Shown here: positions 54,435 to 64,000 of the stretch, one piece after another
Layout: the number at the start of each line of letters is the position of its first letter
Numbering within the stretch: the first letter of the stretch is position 1
Source of the DNA: Cantharellus purpuraceus
Taxonomy: Eukaryota > Basidiomycota > Agaricomycetes > Cantharellales > Hydnaceae
Assembly (NCBI GenBank): GCA_025174535.1
Contig: JALBUN010000002.1
Location: forward strand, 248,001-312,000
Length of the DNA stretch: 64,000 nucleotides
Direction: 5' to 3'
Notes under the pieces: generated by a model
The model's input: only the letters and a program-made list of their open reading frames with translations
Told to the model about the DNA's origin: nothing
Database searches by the model: none
Position numbers and translations under genes: made by a program

Positions 54435-56709
54435 CGATCGCCTGGCTACTGGTGGGGATGGAAGTTTTCCGACACAGAAAAGGGTTGTTTGATTTGTGTA
54501 TTATTTCTTTGCCTATATCCCGCTTGTTTGGCCACTTTACCCTCTGACATCGTCACCCAACTTTCCAAGCATGTGCACATCATTCCCATATTACCCCTAC
54601 AAATGGCTTAGGCCTTTCCATGTCCACATTTTTTTTTCTGGTCATTACAGAGCAGATACATCTTGAGCACTTCTCACATAACTTATGCATGATCAGTTAG
54701 TTGAGCACTATCAGTACTAAATGTACAGTGCTTTATGGTGTCGACTTGGACGGAAACTGACTGGTCTTTCGTGTCAAGTCCTGTAGTAGCAACGGTGTAA
54801 CACTGAAATTTCTTTGCCATCGATGGTTACAACTGAGAACTGTTACTGTAGCAAACCCCGCCATCGACATCATGGCATAGATCATGTTGCAGCGCTGACT
54901 TGGCGCCTTGGAGCTGTGCTTGTGACGCCTGCAACCGAGTCTGAGACCAACCGTGTTCGCAGTATCTTCGAGTGTTTTTTTCTCAAGCTGGCTACGAGAT
55001 AGTCACCACCAGCTCAAGACAACCCCCAAGGTCAGCGTCCAGTGCATGGGCACGTATATGTGAAACTCACCCGTTGAGGCGATAACTTTCACTCTCGGTC
55101 TCGTTCTTGTGCGTCATCTGCAATTATGAAACATTGTCGTCTCCAGTCGCTTGTAACGGTGGCCAAATCCTGACGGTGGTCTTTCAACACCCCCTTCTCC
55201 TCATGCTTGCCTCTGACTCGGTTCAAAATTCTTTGCAGTTAGCTAGTGGCAAACTCTTCCCACTAGTACAGAACTGACTGCGGACAAGCTTGACTGCCAG
55301 TGATCCTTGTCCCCGAATATGGTGCCTCGGGTGTTCTGTAATGATCTTGTTATGATTGCTCAGTCTCTTCGCTAGAACCTCTCAGTCCCGTTCGTTCACC
55401 TTACGCCATCGCACAACCACTCTAGAGCGTCAGCACTTCCAGACTTGGCCACGCTGATCCCTGGATAACCTGATGCTCTTTCCCGTTCAGGGCGAATACG
55501 AGCAACCCATTGCCATAAAGAGCACGCCTCGGTTCGTAACTCAGTACTTGGATGAACAGAATTCTTAGCGCACGATTAGTGCCTTCGATGAACTCAGACA
55601 TGGTACAACTCTACTAAAAAGTCATAGCATATAGTTGGGTGCAGATGCAGCAGAGCGTGTTCAGTAGTCCTGATACGTGTGAGTGAGTGCACCACATGGA
55701 CGTCTTCGAGGCCCACTGAACCTATTCAGTTTGATGTCATACCTTTTCAGCTATCAATTAACTGTCGTGACGAGTACATCGTATGCATAGGGATGCGTAC
55801 TTATTGGGCCCACGAGAGGTTCGCATTGTCGTCTTACGACTGTCTGCAGCAGACTTACTGCAGCAGGTGATAGAGTAAGCTTTGCCGCGTGATGATCACA
55901 CCCTTCTCACCTTTATTTCACATCCCAGTTGACGTTATCACACGTATAATGGTGGTCTGGTGATCATACGATGACATTTATTATACACGTGCAGGTCCCA
56001 GACTGTGGATAGTATATCTATATCCTGCATGGCAAACTCCAGTATGATCGTTCCGGTTCGGTAGCGTCTCCACTAAGCTGTGCAGACCGCTTCTGCTCAA
56101 CCGCATTACCAAGTTGTAGCTCTCACAGCTTGACAGTTATCCTACATGTTTGCCTTGATCTGGAGAACTAGTACGCCGTTCAAAAGTTTCTTGCTATTCT
56201 CCAGGCCAATGCTTGTTCCGACGATAGTAATGCATATCACTGGAACGAAATTTCATTCCCTCAGGAAGTCTCAGTACGTTACTTCAGAACACCAGGAAAG
56301 TTACGTGACTTGTCGGTTTGTTATATAAACACGTCAAGATTATTGTTCATTCGATCTTCGCGCTGAATCTGACTGGTTCCTTGAAAGGCAACTGGGAAAT
56401 CCTTACGCTGTGCTCCGCAATACATGAGCTTGTATACCTTTCGTCAGCTCGAAGCCGGCGAAAGTTTTCACAACTTGATCTGCAGGGTCTGTGGGGAATG
56501 AGATGAGTGTCGATCACCTCACGAGGGAGAACAAGTTGATCTGGAGTCATTTGACCGTTGTATTAATCGCGTCAAGATGTGTCAGTTTTGCTTGGGCCTA
56601 GCACGTTCCCGCGGATCGTATGACCATGGGTGAATGCTTACTGCCTCCAATTTTTGCTGGCTAGGTTATAAAAGGTCAATGTCTTCACGATATCCAGCCA
56701 ACCGCCCTC
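54435..56709. other. 2.3-kb intergenic, no gene seen
   Basis: Unusually long for this gene-dense half. No frame here matches the RhoGAP domain, so if the downstream gene arose by tandem duplication its front part has been lost or diverged beyond recognition. Several short palindromic TGATCA/GTGATCAC motifs occur. Confidence 0.5.
56666..56673 (+). promoter_or_regulatory. TATA box of RhoGAP-tail paralogue
   Basis: TTATAAAA lies about 40 bp upstream of the ATG at 56710, a sign that the short gene has its own promoter. Confidence 0.5.
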
Positions 56710-57785
56710 ATGCCGAGATACTCGCTCCATCACAGTTTGTTTCGCAGTAGAAGCGACCGCAAGGTACGACACCATGCCATACAATAGATTCTTGATACTG
56801 TGGCATCATAACTGATATGCTTTGGCCTCCCTTCCAGCAGGCAACCGAAGGCTCTACCTATAGCACATCTAATACACCTCTACTCGAGTCTCCCAGAGAC
56901 AGAAATAATACGAAATTCCCTTCCCTTCCAACCCCGCCAATCTCCCCCTCGCCTTCTGCACCCTCCGTCGTGTTTCCGATAAAAATTTCGCCTCCGCCAT
57001 CTCCAACGCCGTTCAAAAAACGTGCCCTCACTATTCCGATGGGATGTAGGTGTAGCTCCATCGACGACGATGCACTACCTTCCCAACCGAAACACCCGAA
57101 CAGGTGCTCAACTCTCAAGATGTTGAAAAACATAAGACAGACAGGCTTGCCAATTCCTCGACCGCCTTCTCCAGACTTGGCTCACCCCGTATCCTATCGA
57201 CCCGCTCCCTCCAGTCGCTCGTCGAGTCCTATCCAGATAAGTCGCCCGCCATCTAGCTCAGAAATGGGACGATCGGCAATGCTGGATCCATTCCCGCCTG
57301 TGCTTACATTGCCAAACGAGGGTGCTATGGATGTTGGGCTTGGATGGGCGGATGAATTTGGAATAGTGATTGATGCACGGGTTCCACCACCACGCCCGTG
57401 GTCCACCACTTTCACGCATTCATCGAACCAGACAACTTGGTCGCAACCTTCCCGCCCGCCATCCCGCCAGTCCGTCAGGGACTTTCCCGCAATGTCAAAA
57501 GGCTTTTTCAGCTCCAAAGGCACTGCATCCACGATGCCCAGTCCGATGACTGTGCTCAATGCCGCTGAATCGCGCCAAGCGTCACCTGCACCCTTGCCTT
57601 CTGATGATGATCCATTTATTTTCAAAGAAACTCTCACGGCGCATGACGATGTACCTTCTGTTCATTTTCAGGAGATCCACGAGACGGCCTCACCTCCACC
57701 TCGACTGGGCTTCCAGCTTCGTCGTTCAGCAGAGGACTGGGCCACTGCAGTTCTCAAAGCAGTTGGAACGTCTGTTGACTCCTGA
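56710..57785 (+). CDS. stand-alone paralogue of the RhoGAP C-terminal tail, 333 aa
   Basis: Two exons: 56710-56763 (MPRYSLHHSLFRSRSDRK) and 56838-57785, joined by a 74-bp phase-0 intron. There is no RhoGAP domain. The body repeats, in the same order, the conserved islands of the upstream RhoGAP tail: FKKRALTIPMG, STLKMLKNIRQTGLPIPRPP, PVLTLPNEGAMDVGLGWADEFG, GFFSSKGT, TVLNAAES, LGFQLRRSAEDWATAVLKAVG. Between islands the sequences have diverged. The frame is intact and preceded by a TATA box, so it looks like a functional gene that may compete with the RhoGAP tail for partners. The role is unknown. Confidence 0.72.
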
Positions 57786-58621
57786 GTATTCCCCGTTATG
57801 GACTAACCCATACTTTGCAAGCTCCCTATCGTGATTTTGAATTTACGTACCTCAGATTTTGGCTTGTCCTCATAGTATCACCGGTAGTATTGGACTGTAT
57901 ATTACTTCAAGGAAACATATGACTGTCAAGTCTCCTAATGATCATGCTATGATGAGTGCAAGAGGTTATGTAACTAGTTGACCTATTCAAAGTTCCACTG
58001 GCACCTCGAACAAGGTGAACGTGGAACATAACATAGAACATTATTGCAATATTGAAGCAAGATGCCATTTCTAAGTTGGTACGATTTGTTGACGAAGTTT
58101 GAATGCAGTGCGCAGCACACACGGACCGGTGTTACTTACACATACTTATACCAATTAGGCGGCGTTGTGGGTAGTCCTTCTGGCCTCAGGCCGCCTCAAG
58201 CATTCGGACAGGGTATCTAACATATCCAAAAGGCCAAATTTAAGGCAGTTGTGTACCGCTGAGCAGCCACACCTTCTCTTCTCTATTGATCCACAAGATA
58301 TGTGCTTTGAAAATACCCAACTAATAGCGCTGAGTCGGAGTTTCGGAATAGAAAATAAGCTTTTGATGGATCTGGCCATCACCGTTCAATATGAGAACAC
58401 GAGTATACTGTATATGAAAACCACAGTAGGGTGGGTTGTGGTCAAGCCGCCGCGATCAGAACAGAATCATGTGTCATACTGTCGTGCTGTTTATTTGAAT
58501 ATTGATATCATGGAGACATCACATTTGATTTGTTGTCAGAAGATCGGGGCGTTCTCGCATTGGATGGACTGCTACGTTCCAAAAGGCAAATGTGGTTGAA
58601 TAGTGGAGCACCGTTCTATAT
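57786..58621. other. intergenic, no gene seen
   Basis: A plus frame at 58165-58599 is open for 144 codons but lacks an ATG start and family support. A minus frame at 58382-58155 shows a weak ankyrin-like line only. Confidence 0.45.
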
Positions 58622-60241
58622 CTAATAAACTAATGACGACATGTCGGCTCTCACTGAAAGAAGAGGGTTTAATGATACGAATCCTGATATAGTAATGCGA
58701 CTCGCCTCGGTTATAGTCTAGGAGAGATTCGATACGCCCAACAGCAGCAATAGCGATCTAGGTATATTCAATAAGTTATTGAGGTCAAAATAACGCAAAT
58801 GATACTTGCATCACGGTCCCAGAGGTACTTCTGTGCTACTCTTTGGATTTCAGCGGGAGTGATCGCGTCGACGGCATTTTCAATCTGCTTAGGTGTGAAC
58901 CTCCGTCCGCTCGTAACCAGGTGTCTGCCGATGTCCTCGGCGATCGCAGTAGTGCCGTCCAAGCTCAGCAACAAGCTGGCCTTAAGCTGGCTCTTCGCTC
59001 GCTCAACCTCATTTTCCAGAGGGCCCGTGGACATCCTGGTCCATTCCTTCAAAGTGAAGTGGACAAGATCGTCCACATTCATGATGTTCTCCGTAACGAG
59101 ATAGATTCCCCATAGTCCAATGTCTGAGTAAGAGGTCGAAAACGACATGAAGCTGTTCGCAAGATTGTTAGAAGAGATGATGTGACTCAGTCTGGAGGAG
59201 AGGAGGGGGGAAGCTCCGAGAGAACGGTCCCAGTTGCCAAAAATAGATTGGAGTGCGAGCATAGGAAAATAGTCTGGGGATCTCCATCCAACACCCTCGA
59301 CTGCAATTGCGATATTCGCCGTGGGCATCGTGTCGTCTCGAATGCGCACTTCAGAACCGATGAATCGTGTAATGGGATGAGACGAACGGCCGAGGGGTAT
59401 TGGGTCCGAAGAAACAGGAAGAGAGGAAAAGTGCTTCTCGGCGAGCTTGGTGAGCTCAGAGTGTGTTACGCCACCTGTACCCACTAGAACCATACGGTCG
59501 GCAGTATAGTTAGTTTTGATATATGAAGCAAGGTCGTCCCTTTTGATCGACAGTATATTCTCTTTTGGACCTAAAATTGTACGACCAAGAGGTTGGCCTG
59601 TAGGAAATGAGGCATCGTGTCGAAAGAGAGGTAATATTACACACCCTGGAAAGCAACTGCATGCAAATGATCAAACACAACTTCTTCCAGCTGCTTATCC
59701 ACCTCCTGCTGCTCTCTAAGGATGACATCGCGCTCCCTCTCAATCGCTTGTGTCTCCAGCTTCGAATTCTGGAGAATATCGCTTATTATGTCCACAGACT
59801 TGTTGACATCCTGCCTGAAACTCTTTGCGTAGTACACAGTCTGTTCTCGAGAGGTATAGGCATTCAAATGTGCGCCCATATTCTCAACCTCCAATTCAAG
59901 GTCACGCTGAGAACGTCGATTCGTGCCCTTGAATGCCATATGTTCAAGAAAGTGGGCAGTGCCATTCGTGGCATCGGTTTCGGCACGAGAGCCAGCATCA
60001 ATCCATACACCGACCGTCGCTGTCTGAGCATGAGGATGAGCTTCTGTAGCGACTGTGAGTCCGTTGGATAATGTGGAGACCTCCGTGGATGGCGAAAGGT
60101 TAGCATGCGTTGCCAGCGAACGGGTTAACCTCTGTGAAAGTTTTGTTAGTGCGAATCAACGAGGGATAATATAATGCACACCGGCTTGTAAGTTCCGCGG
60201 ATGGACTGTCGGAAGGTGGAGGAAAGACAGCGAGACGCCAT
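58622..60241 (-). CDS. MAS1: mitochondrial processing peptidase beta subunit, 472 aa
   Basis: Catalytic subunit of the matrix peptidase that cuts presequences from imported proteins. Five exons: 60241-60182, 60131-59645, 59597-58810, 58757-58706, 58653-58622; total 1419 nt. The N-terminus is Arg/Ser-rich (targeting). The inverted zinc motif [11 protein letters not shown] with downstream acidic helix ([21 protein letters not shown]) identifies the catalytic M16 subunit. [17 protein letters not shown], the [13 protein letters not shown] block and [11 protein letters not shown] are conserved. The last two introns, 58809-58758 and 58705-58654, each 52 nt, begin with GC instead of GT (GCAAGT and GCGAGT) and end in AG; only this splicing gives the family C-terminus [17 protein letters not shown] then [10 protein letters not shown]. 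Confidence 0.9.
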
Positions 60242-60371
60242 TATCGAGCTCTATCTATGCTGGAGGATTCACTAAGTTTATGTTATTTGGTCTTGATGAA
60301 ACTTGAGGGCCCGTGTCACGTGACAGTGGAACGCGGATGCGCGTTCAGTGTTTGCTCTCTTTGAACGAACG
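60242..60371. promoter_or_regulatory. shared divergent promoter, MPP-beta / securin-like
   Basis: 130 bp between the two start codons, including a GTCACGTGAC palindrome at about 60315 (an E-box-like CACGTG). Confidence 0.6.
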
Positions 60372-61893
60372 ATGCTTGACATTCCCTCGCAAAATGTCGC
60401 CCCTTCAAGCATAGAAAACACTCTTGTATTGAATTCAACGCGTAGCTCCAACTTTAAAACTCCCGCTCGCTCATTGAAGCACGGTAGAGCCGTCCATGAT
60501 GAGAACTCTGTCTACGGCCATCCAAAGACAGTAGGGTTCACTGGAAGAAGGAAGCAAAACGTAGTATTCAGTACTCCAGATGCAAAGATACATCTCCGTG
60601 AGTCATGAACCATATATTCCAATCATGTGAAACGATAATTGATCATGGGTTCTCAAGAATCTGGTTTAGACAAAGCTCCACGTTCTACAAGTAAATCGAA
60701 GGCTTTGGCGGAAATTACAAACAAGACTCTGTTCAAAAAAACACCGTTACCCGTCACTCCTGGACCCGCATCCCTCAAGCCGTCAAAGTCGTTCGCGATC
60801 TATAATGGTGACTCGGTAGTGCCTTCAGCTCGCCGTATTAGCTCAACAAGAAAGAAATTGAGACTGCCTAGATCTGCGAGCAAAAACTTTGAGACACCAG
60901 AGACGAAAGGTAATCACTGGGATGTGAGCGATATAAGCATCGAAGTATCGGTGGAGGATGCTAGTATAACGGAAGAAGACTACGATGACGTTGAATACGC
61001 ACCTCCTACTGCCGTCGGTAAACCACGCACTCTATTAAAGTTTTTTAGATTCTTATTATACTGCAGACTCCAAATTTGATCCAGGATTCGATATGCCAAA
61101 CTATAGAGAAGTTGGAGTCACATTCATAACATTGTTCAGACAACCTACCATCCACTTCGACTATGATCCTGTGTCAGACTTTGATGGTGCAGATTTCTTC
61201 AAGGGGCTAGGCCCTATCGTCTGGGAGAAGCTGGATCTACCCGAAATATGTGCGTTTCAGCATTCTCCCTTATTCGTCTACTCACTGGGCATCTCTTTAG
61301 TGCCGGAACCCTTCCCTTTCATGAGTCGGTCCGATAGTGGCCAGATATCGGTGCCAGGAGCTCAAGCGTCCAGACAAACTTGTCATAAGGTCTCTATTAC
61401 TCCCGGAACAAGAACCAACAACTCGACGCAAATCCCTTCTGTGCCTGGCACTTCAGGACCATTTACATCCGCCACTCTCTCGAAACCCTTCACTAGAATG
61501 ACACATACCCGCATCCCAAGTCGTTCAAAGGCCAAAGTTGCTGTTGTTTCTCCAGCAACCCAAACTTCTGGTCCTACTGCATTGAAGTCTAGAATCACAA
61601 GCTTTGGGCACTCCCGGACTGCGAGCGTGCCATCAAGGCCCCCGAGCACGATTCATGCAAGAACCGGTAGCATACCATCGAGAACGATGACAACGGCGTA
61701 CTCGAGGCCGACCAGCGTGACATCTCGACCAATTGGGGATTTTAAGCCCGATGTAAAGACCACGTCGACGACTCAGCAAAAACCACGAATGATGTCCCAG
61801 CAGTTCTGTATCCCCGATGATACTGTGGTCTCACTTCTTGCAGACTCTACAGATGAACCGCTCGGAGGGGATTTTTTATTTCACCTACAATAA
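60372..61893 (+). CDS. securin-like protein, 470 aa (tentative)
   Basis: Three exons: 60372-60597, 60658-61017, 61067-61893, phases consistent; total 1413 nt. The protein is basic and Ser/Thr/Pro-rich in its first half (FKTPARSLKHGRAVHDENS, KALAEITNKTLFKKTPLPVTPGP), with an RxxL (RKKL) that could be a destruction box and a DEN that resembles a KEN box. Then comes an acidic patch EEDYDDVEYAPPT, DPGFDMPNYREVG and WEKLDLPEI, which recalls the separase-binding part of fungal securins (acidic, followed by aromatic/Pro motifs). The last 200 residues are Thr/Ser/Arg-rich repeats. Securin inhibits separase until anaphase. The assignment rests on layout and short motifs only. Confidence 0.45.
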
Positions 61894-62137
61894 TCACAGA
61901 GGCCCAAGGTTATAGCTTTTGTATTCATCGTTTTGTATCAACCTGTATATTGCAAAACTCCATATAATATTTCAAAGTCGGTTTCCTGCAAGTTGTGTTG
62001 CGCTTGTTACCTTAGGGGTGTTGCTACGGACTGCATATCTTCTCCCATACCTAACCACTCCTTTCGTCGACAATAACAATCCTTTTGCATAATAAAAACA
62101 AAGGGAGTTTTAGGGACTGAACTCTTCGTGATGTAGC

Positions 62138-63052
62138 CTATATGAAGAACCCTATGAAATGCATCGTGAGTTTGGGCTGAAAATGAAATGTATTATGAAG
62201 ATCATACAGTAGCTGGCGGCATAGGGAATAGTGATCGGTGCAGAACCAGGAGTGCACTATATATAAATGAGATATTATACCCATGTTGTGTGATATCGGG
62301 AGGGACTTACTGACGAAGGAGGTTGTCCACCAATCGTGAATATCCTGAATACGTACTTAGCGAGACTACCCTGTCCTTTGATCGCACGCAACTCGAGCCA
62401 GTCGACGTTGGTTGTTGAATTAACGGGGGAAGGAATATTCCCCATTTTGCTTGTAAGCATGAATGCGTCTGGCTTCCCTTTTAGCGAGTTGGCGCGGAAG
62501 TCAAAGGCGGGAGATATTCCGGTTGCACTGGATGTGGGCCTTTTGACAAAGTAGTGGTGGCCGAGGAGAAGGGGTTTATGTCCAAGAGAAGCGCGCATTG
62601 ATGTCTGTATTTCTGGGGAGGTGGCTTTCGTGTTGTTGCAAACCGACAGGAGGGCATCAAAGATGCATGATGCATCGAACAGCTCCGCAAGGGCACCGAT
62701 AGAACTACCACGGGGAGAAATAAGGTAAGCTCCTGAATTTCAATGCTGCTCACGTGTATATGCCCGTGGAACCGCAAGAATAGTTTTGGGTCCCAAACCC
62801 AGCCTGCCGAGGAAAATGTCAGGAATTCGGTCTCAGAGGCAGAATTTGCGTTTGGTAAAATGTACATACTGTGATAAATTCAGGTCTTGTATCGTTGGGA
62901 ATAGTTAAAGCGGTCTGTCCATTAGGAAGCGGGATGTTGTCTCTGGTAACGCTACAACTTGTCGGTTGGCGATCACCTCGACAGGTAGGGGCGGCAGTGA
63001 CTAATTCGAGAAGGCATACAAAGAATAATACTAGAGATCCGGAGGTGTGCAT
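62138..63052 (-). CDS. secreted DUF3455 family protein, 229 aa
   Basis: A fungal secreted family often mislabelled as malate dehydrogenase; function unknown. Five exons: 63052-62870, 62803-62754, 62704-62311, 62256-62208, 62151-62138; total 690 nt. A clear signal peptide (SLVLFFVCLLELVTA) is followed by Ala-Pro and Cys. Family blocks: LPNGQTALTIPNDTRPEFIT, FGTQNYSC, ALAELFDASC, LLGHHYFV, PSPVNSTTNVDWLELRAI, YVFRIFTIGGQPPSSC and the C-terminal YAASYWFF. The conserved Cys suggest disulfides. The last exon is 14 nt. Convergent with the securin-like gene. Confidence 0.82.
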
Positions 63053-64000
63053 GATGACATAGGACAAGGCAGGAGGCCAACGACGTAACTTCGGAGGTTG
63101 CGAAAGAATATATACCGCATTGTAAAGACGTACCTAGAGACACAACTAGACATACATCATAGCTTGGAGGGACCAGAAGTCATAACCGGCTCTTTGTGAA
63201 CAATGGACTCTCACATTTAGGTACATTGTATATTACTTGCATATCTCGGCATAATTATACCTAACTCAAAATACTTGATTTCACATGGTCACGCCGGTGG
63301 TTGCTAGTTGGTTCCAGAATGATATAGAAGGAAATCAGAGAGCAACTGGATCTTAAGTACTCAAGTGACAGCACGCTAGCCTCGCAGCTGCAGGTTTCCA
63401 GCGGTGGCGGTTCTGGTACCAGATACTCGTCGGCCTGCGCCCAATTCCGGTGTTACATCTTTATCTTCATCATACTCAATTGTGGCTTTGAGTCTAATAT
63501 CTGTGAAAATTGGTCCTCACAACCGCCATCATCGTTCCATCGAAGTATTATTTTTTGACAGGGCGGATCTACGAATATAATCGGAGCTGTGGGGTGACAC
63601 CAGGATCAGAGGGAAGACTAAGGGAGCAAAATTAGAAGAAAGTCCGTGTGTTGAGGTCCAAACCCCTGGACAACCAGCCAAGCTCTAGAAACTAGTAATG
63701 CTATTGATCTCATGCAATCTCACCTACAAGCTTTGAAAGAATTTGACCGGATCCTGGGGAGTTGATCCGATGCTGTATGCGTGAAGGGTAGCATACAATG
63801 ATGGTCCTCCTGAGCTAAAGAGGCATTCAGTGATGAAATCCCAAAGCAATCGTCCACCGTGTACAAGCTTAAGAGGAGTGCTGCGTCAACCGATGACATT
63901 TGAGTGCCGTGCCAGAGTTAAGATTAGGGTCAGGTATTGACCTTCCTGCCCAGAGTACCAAAAGATGGATAATCTACAGGTTGTCGATCCTGCAAACAGT
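63053..64000. other. end of window, no gene seen
   Basis: No supported frame or RNA gene. A TATATACC stretch at about 63105 belongs to the DUF3455 promoter side. Confidence 0.45.

Noticed and set aside
58155..58382. Ankyrin-like line on the minus strand (SAVHNCLKFGLLDML)
   Set aside because: One weak half-repeat is not enough; no second repeat in any frame nearby.
58165..58599. 144-codon plus-strand frame
   Set aside because: No ATG at its start, no family match, and no intron-joined partner; treated as chance.
63361..63440. Possible tRNA-like stretch with GCTGCAGGTTTCCAG
   Set aside because: No 7-bp acceptor stem and no B box.

Overview
The window looks like nuclear DNA of a basidiomycete fungus, most likely an Agaricomycete. 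Genes carry many short introns (mostly 48-75 bp, GT-AG), are closely packed on both strands, and include families typical of mushroom-forming fungi (two DUF6699 proteins, a secreted DUF3455 protein). The left third holds Ty3/gypsy chromoviruses and nested repeats. No bacterial feature or CRISPR array was seen.

Region 1 (1-20.9 kb) is a repeat graveyard. A decayed Ty3/gypsy element A (1-6438, minus strand) carries six TGA stops that each fit a former CGA, and is interrupted by a fragment of another Ty3 element (about 2018-3425). Element B (8960-15031, minus strand) has two 362-bp LTRs that read identically, but its gag has an early stop, its pol is frameshifted and its integrase core is deleted. 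Element B and the fragment inside A both encode a related accessory protein of about 145 residues near the 3' end. Around them lie two inverted copies of a repeat carrying a Cys-rich coiled-coil gene (R1), a smaller inverted repeat pair (R2), a 161-bp solo LTR with a 5-bp target duplication and a matching empty site, and a 16-copy 12-bp minisatellite.

Region 2 (20.9-23.9 kb) is about 3 kb without a recognisable gene.

Region 3 (23.9-64 kb) is ordinary gene space. In order: arrestin-like adaptor (+), cytochrome c peroxidase (-), peroxisomal enoyl-CoA isomerase (-), DUF6699 protein (+), LYAR-type nucleolar zinc finger (+), ATG3 (-), second DUF6699 protein (-), DapA-family aldolase (-), GPI mannosyltransferase II/PIG-V (+), dysferlin-domain peroxisomal membrane protein (-), isoaspartyl peptidase/asparaginase (-), tRNA-Ser(GCT) with an intron (+), dynamitin (-), mitochondrial carrier (+), a large RhoGAP (+), a stand-alone copy of the RhoGAP C-terminal tail (+), mitochondrial processing peptidase beta (-), a securin-like protein (+), and a secreted DUF3455 protein (-).

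The genes do not form a pathway cluster; most are housekeeping genes of mitochondria, peroxisomes, autophagy, GPI anchors and dynein transport. Exon-intron models were worked out by hand from reading frame, splice sites and family conservation. They reveal very short exons (8, 12, 17 and 19 nt), two consecutive GC-AG introns in the MPP-beta gene, and a possible 26-nt intron. Two divergent pairs (dynamitin/carrier, MPP-beta/securin-like) share short promoters.
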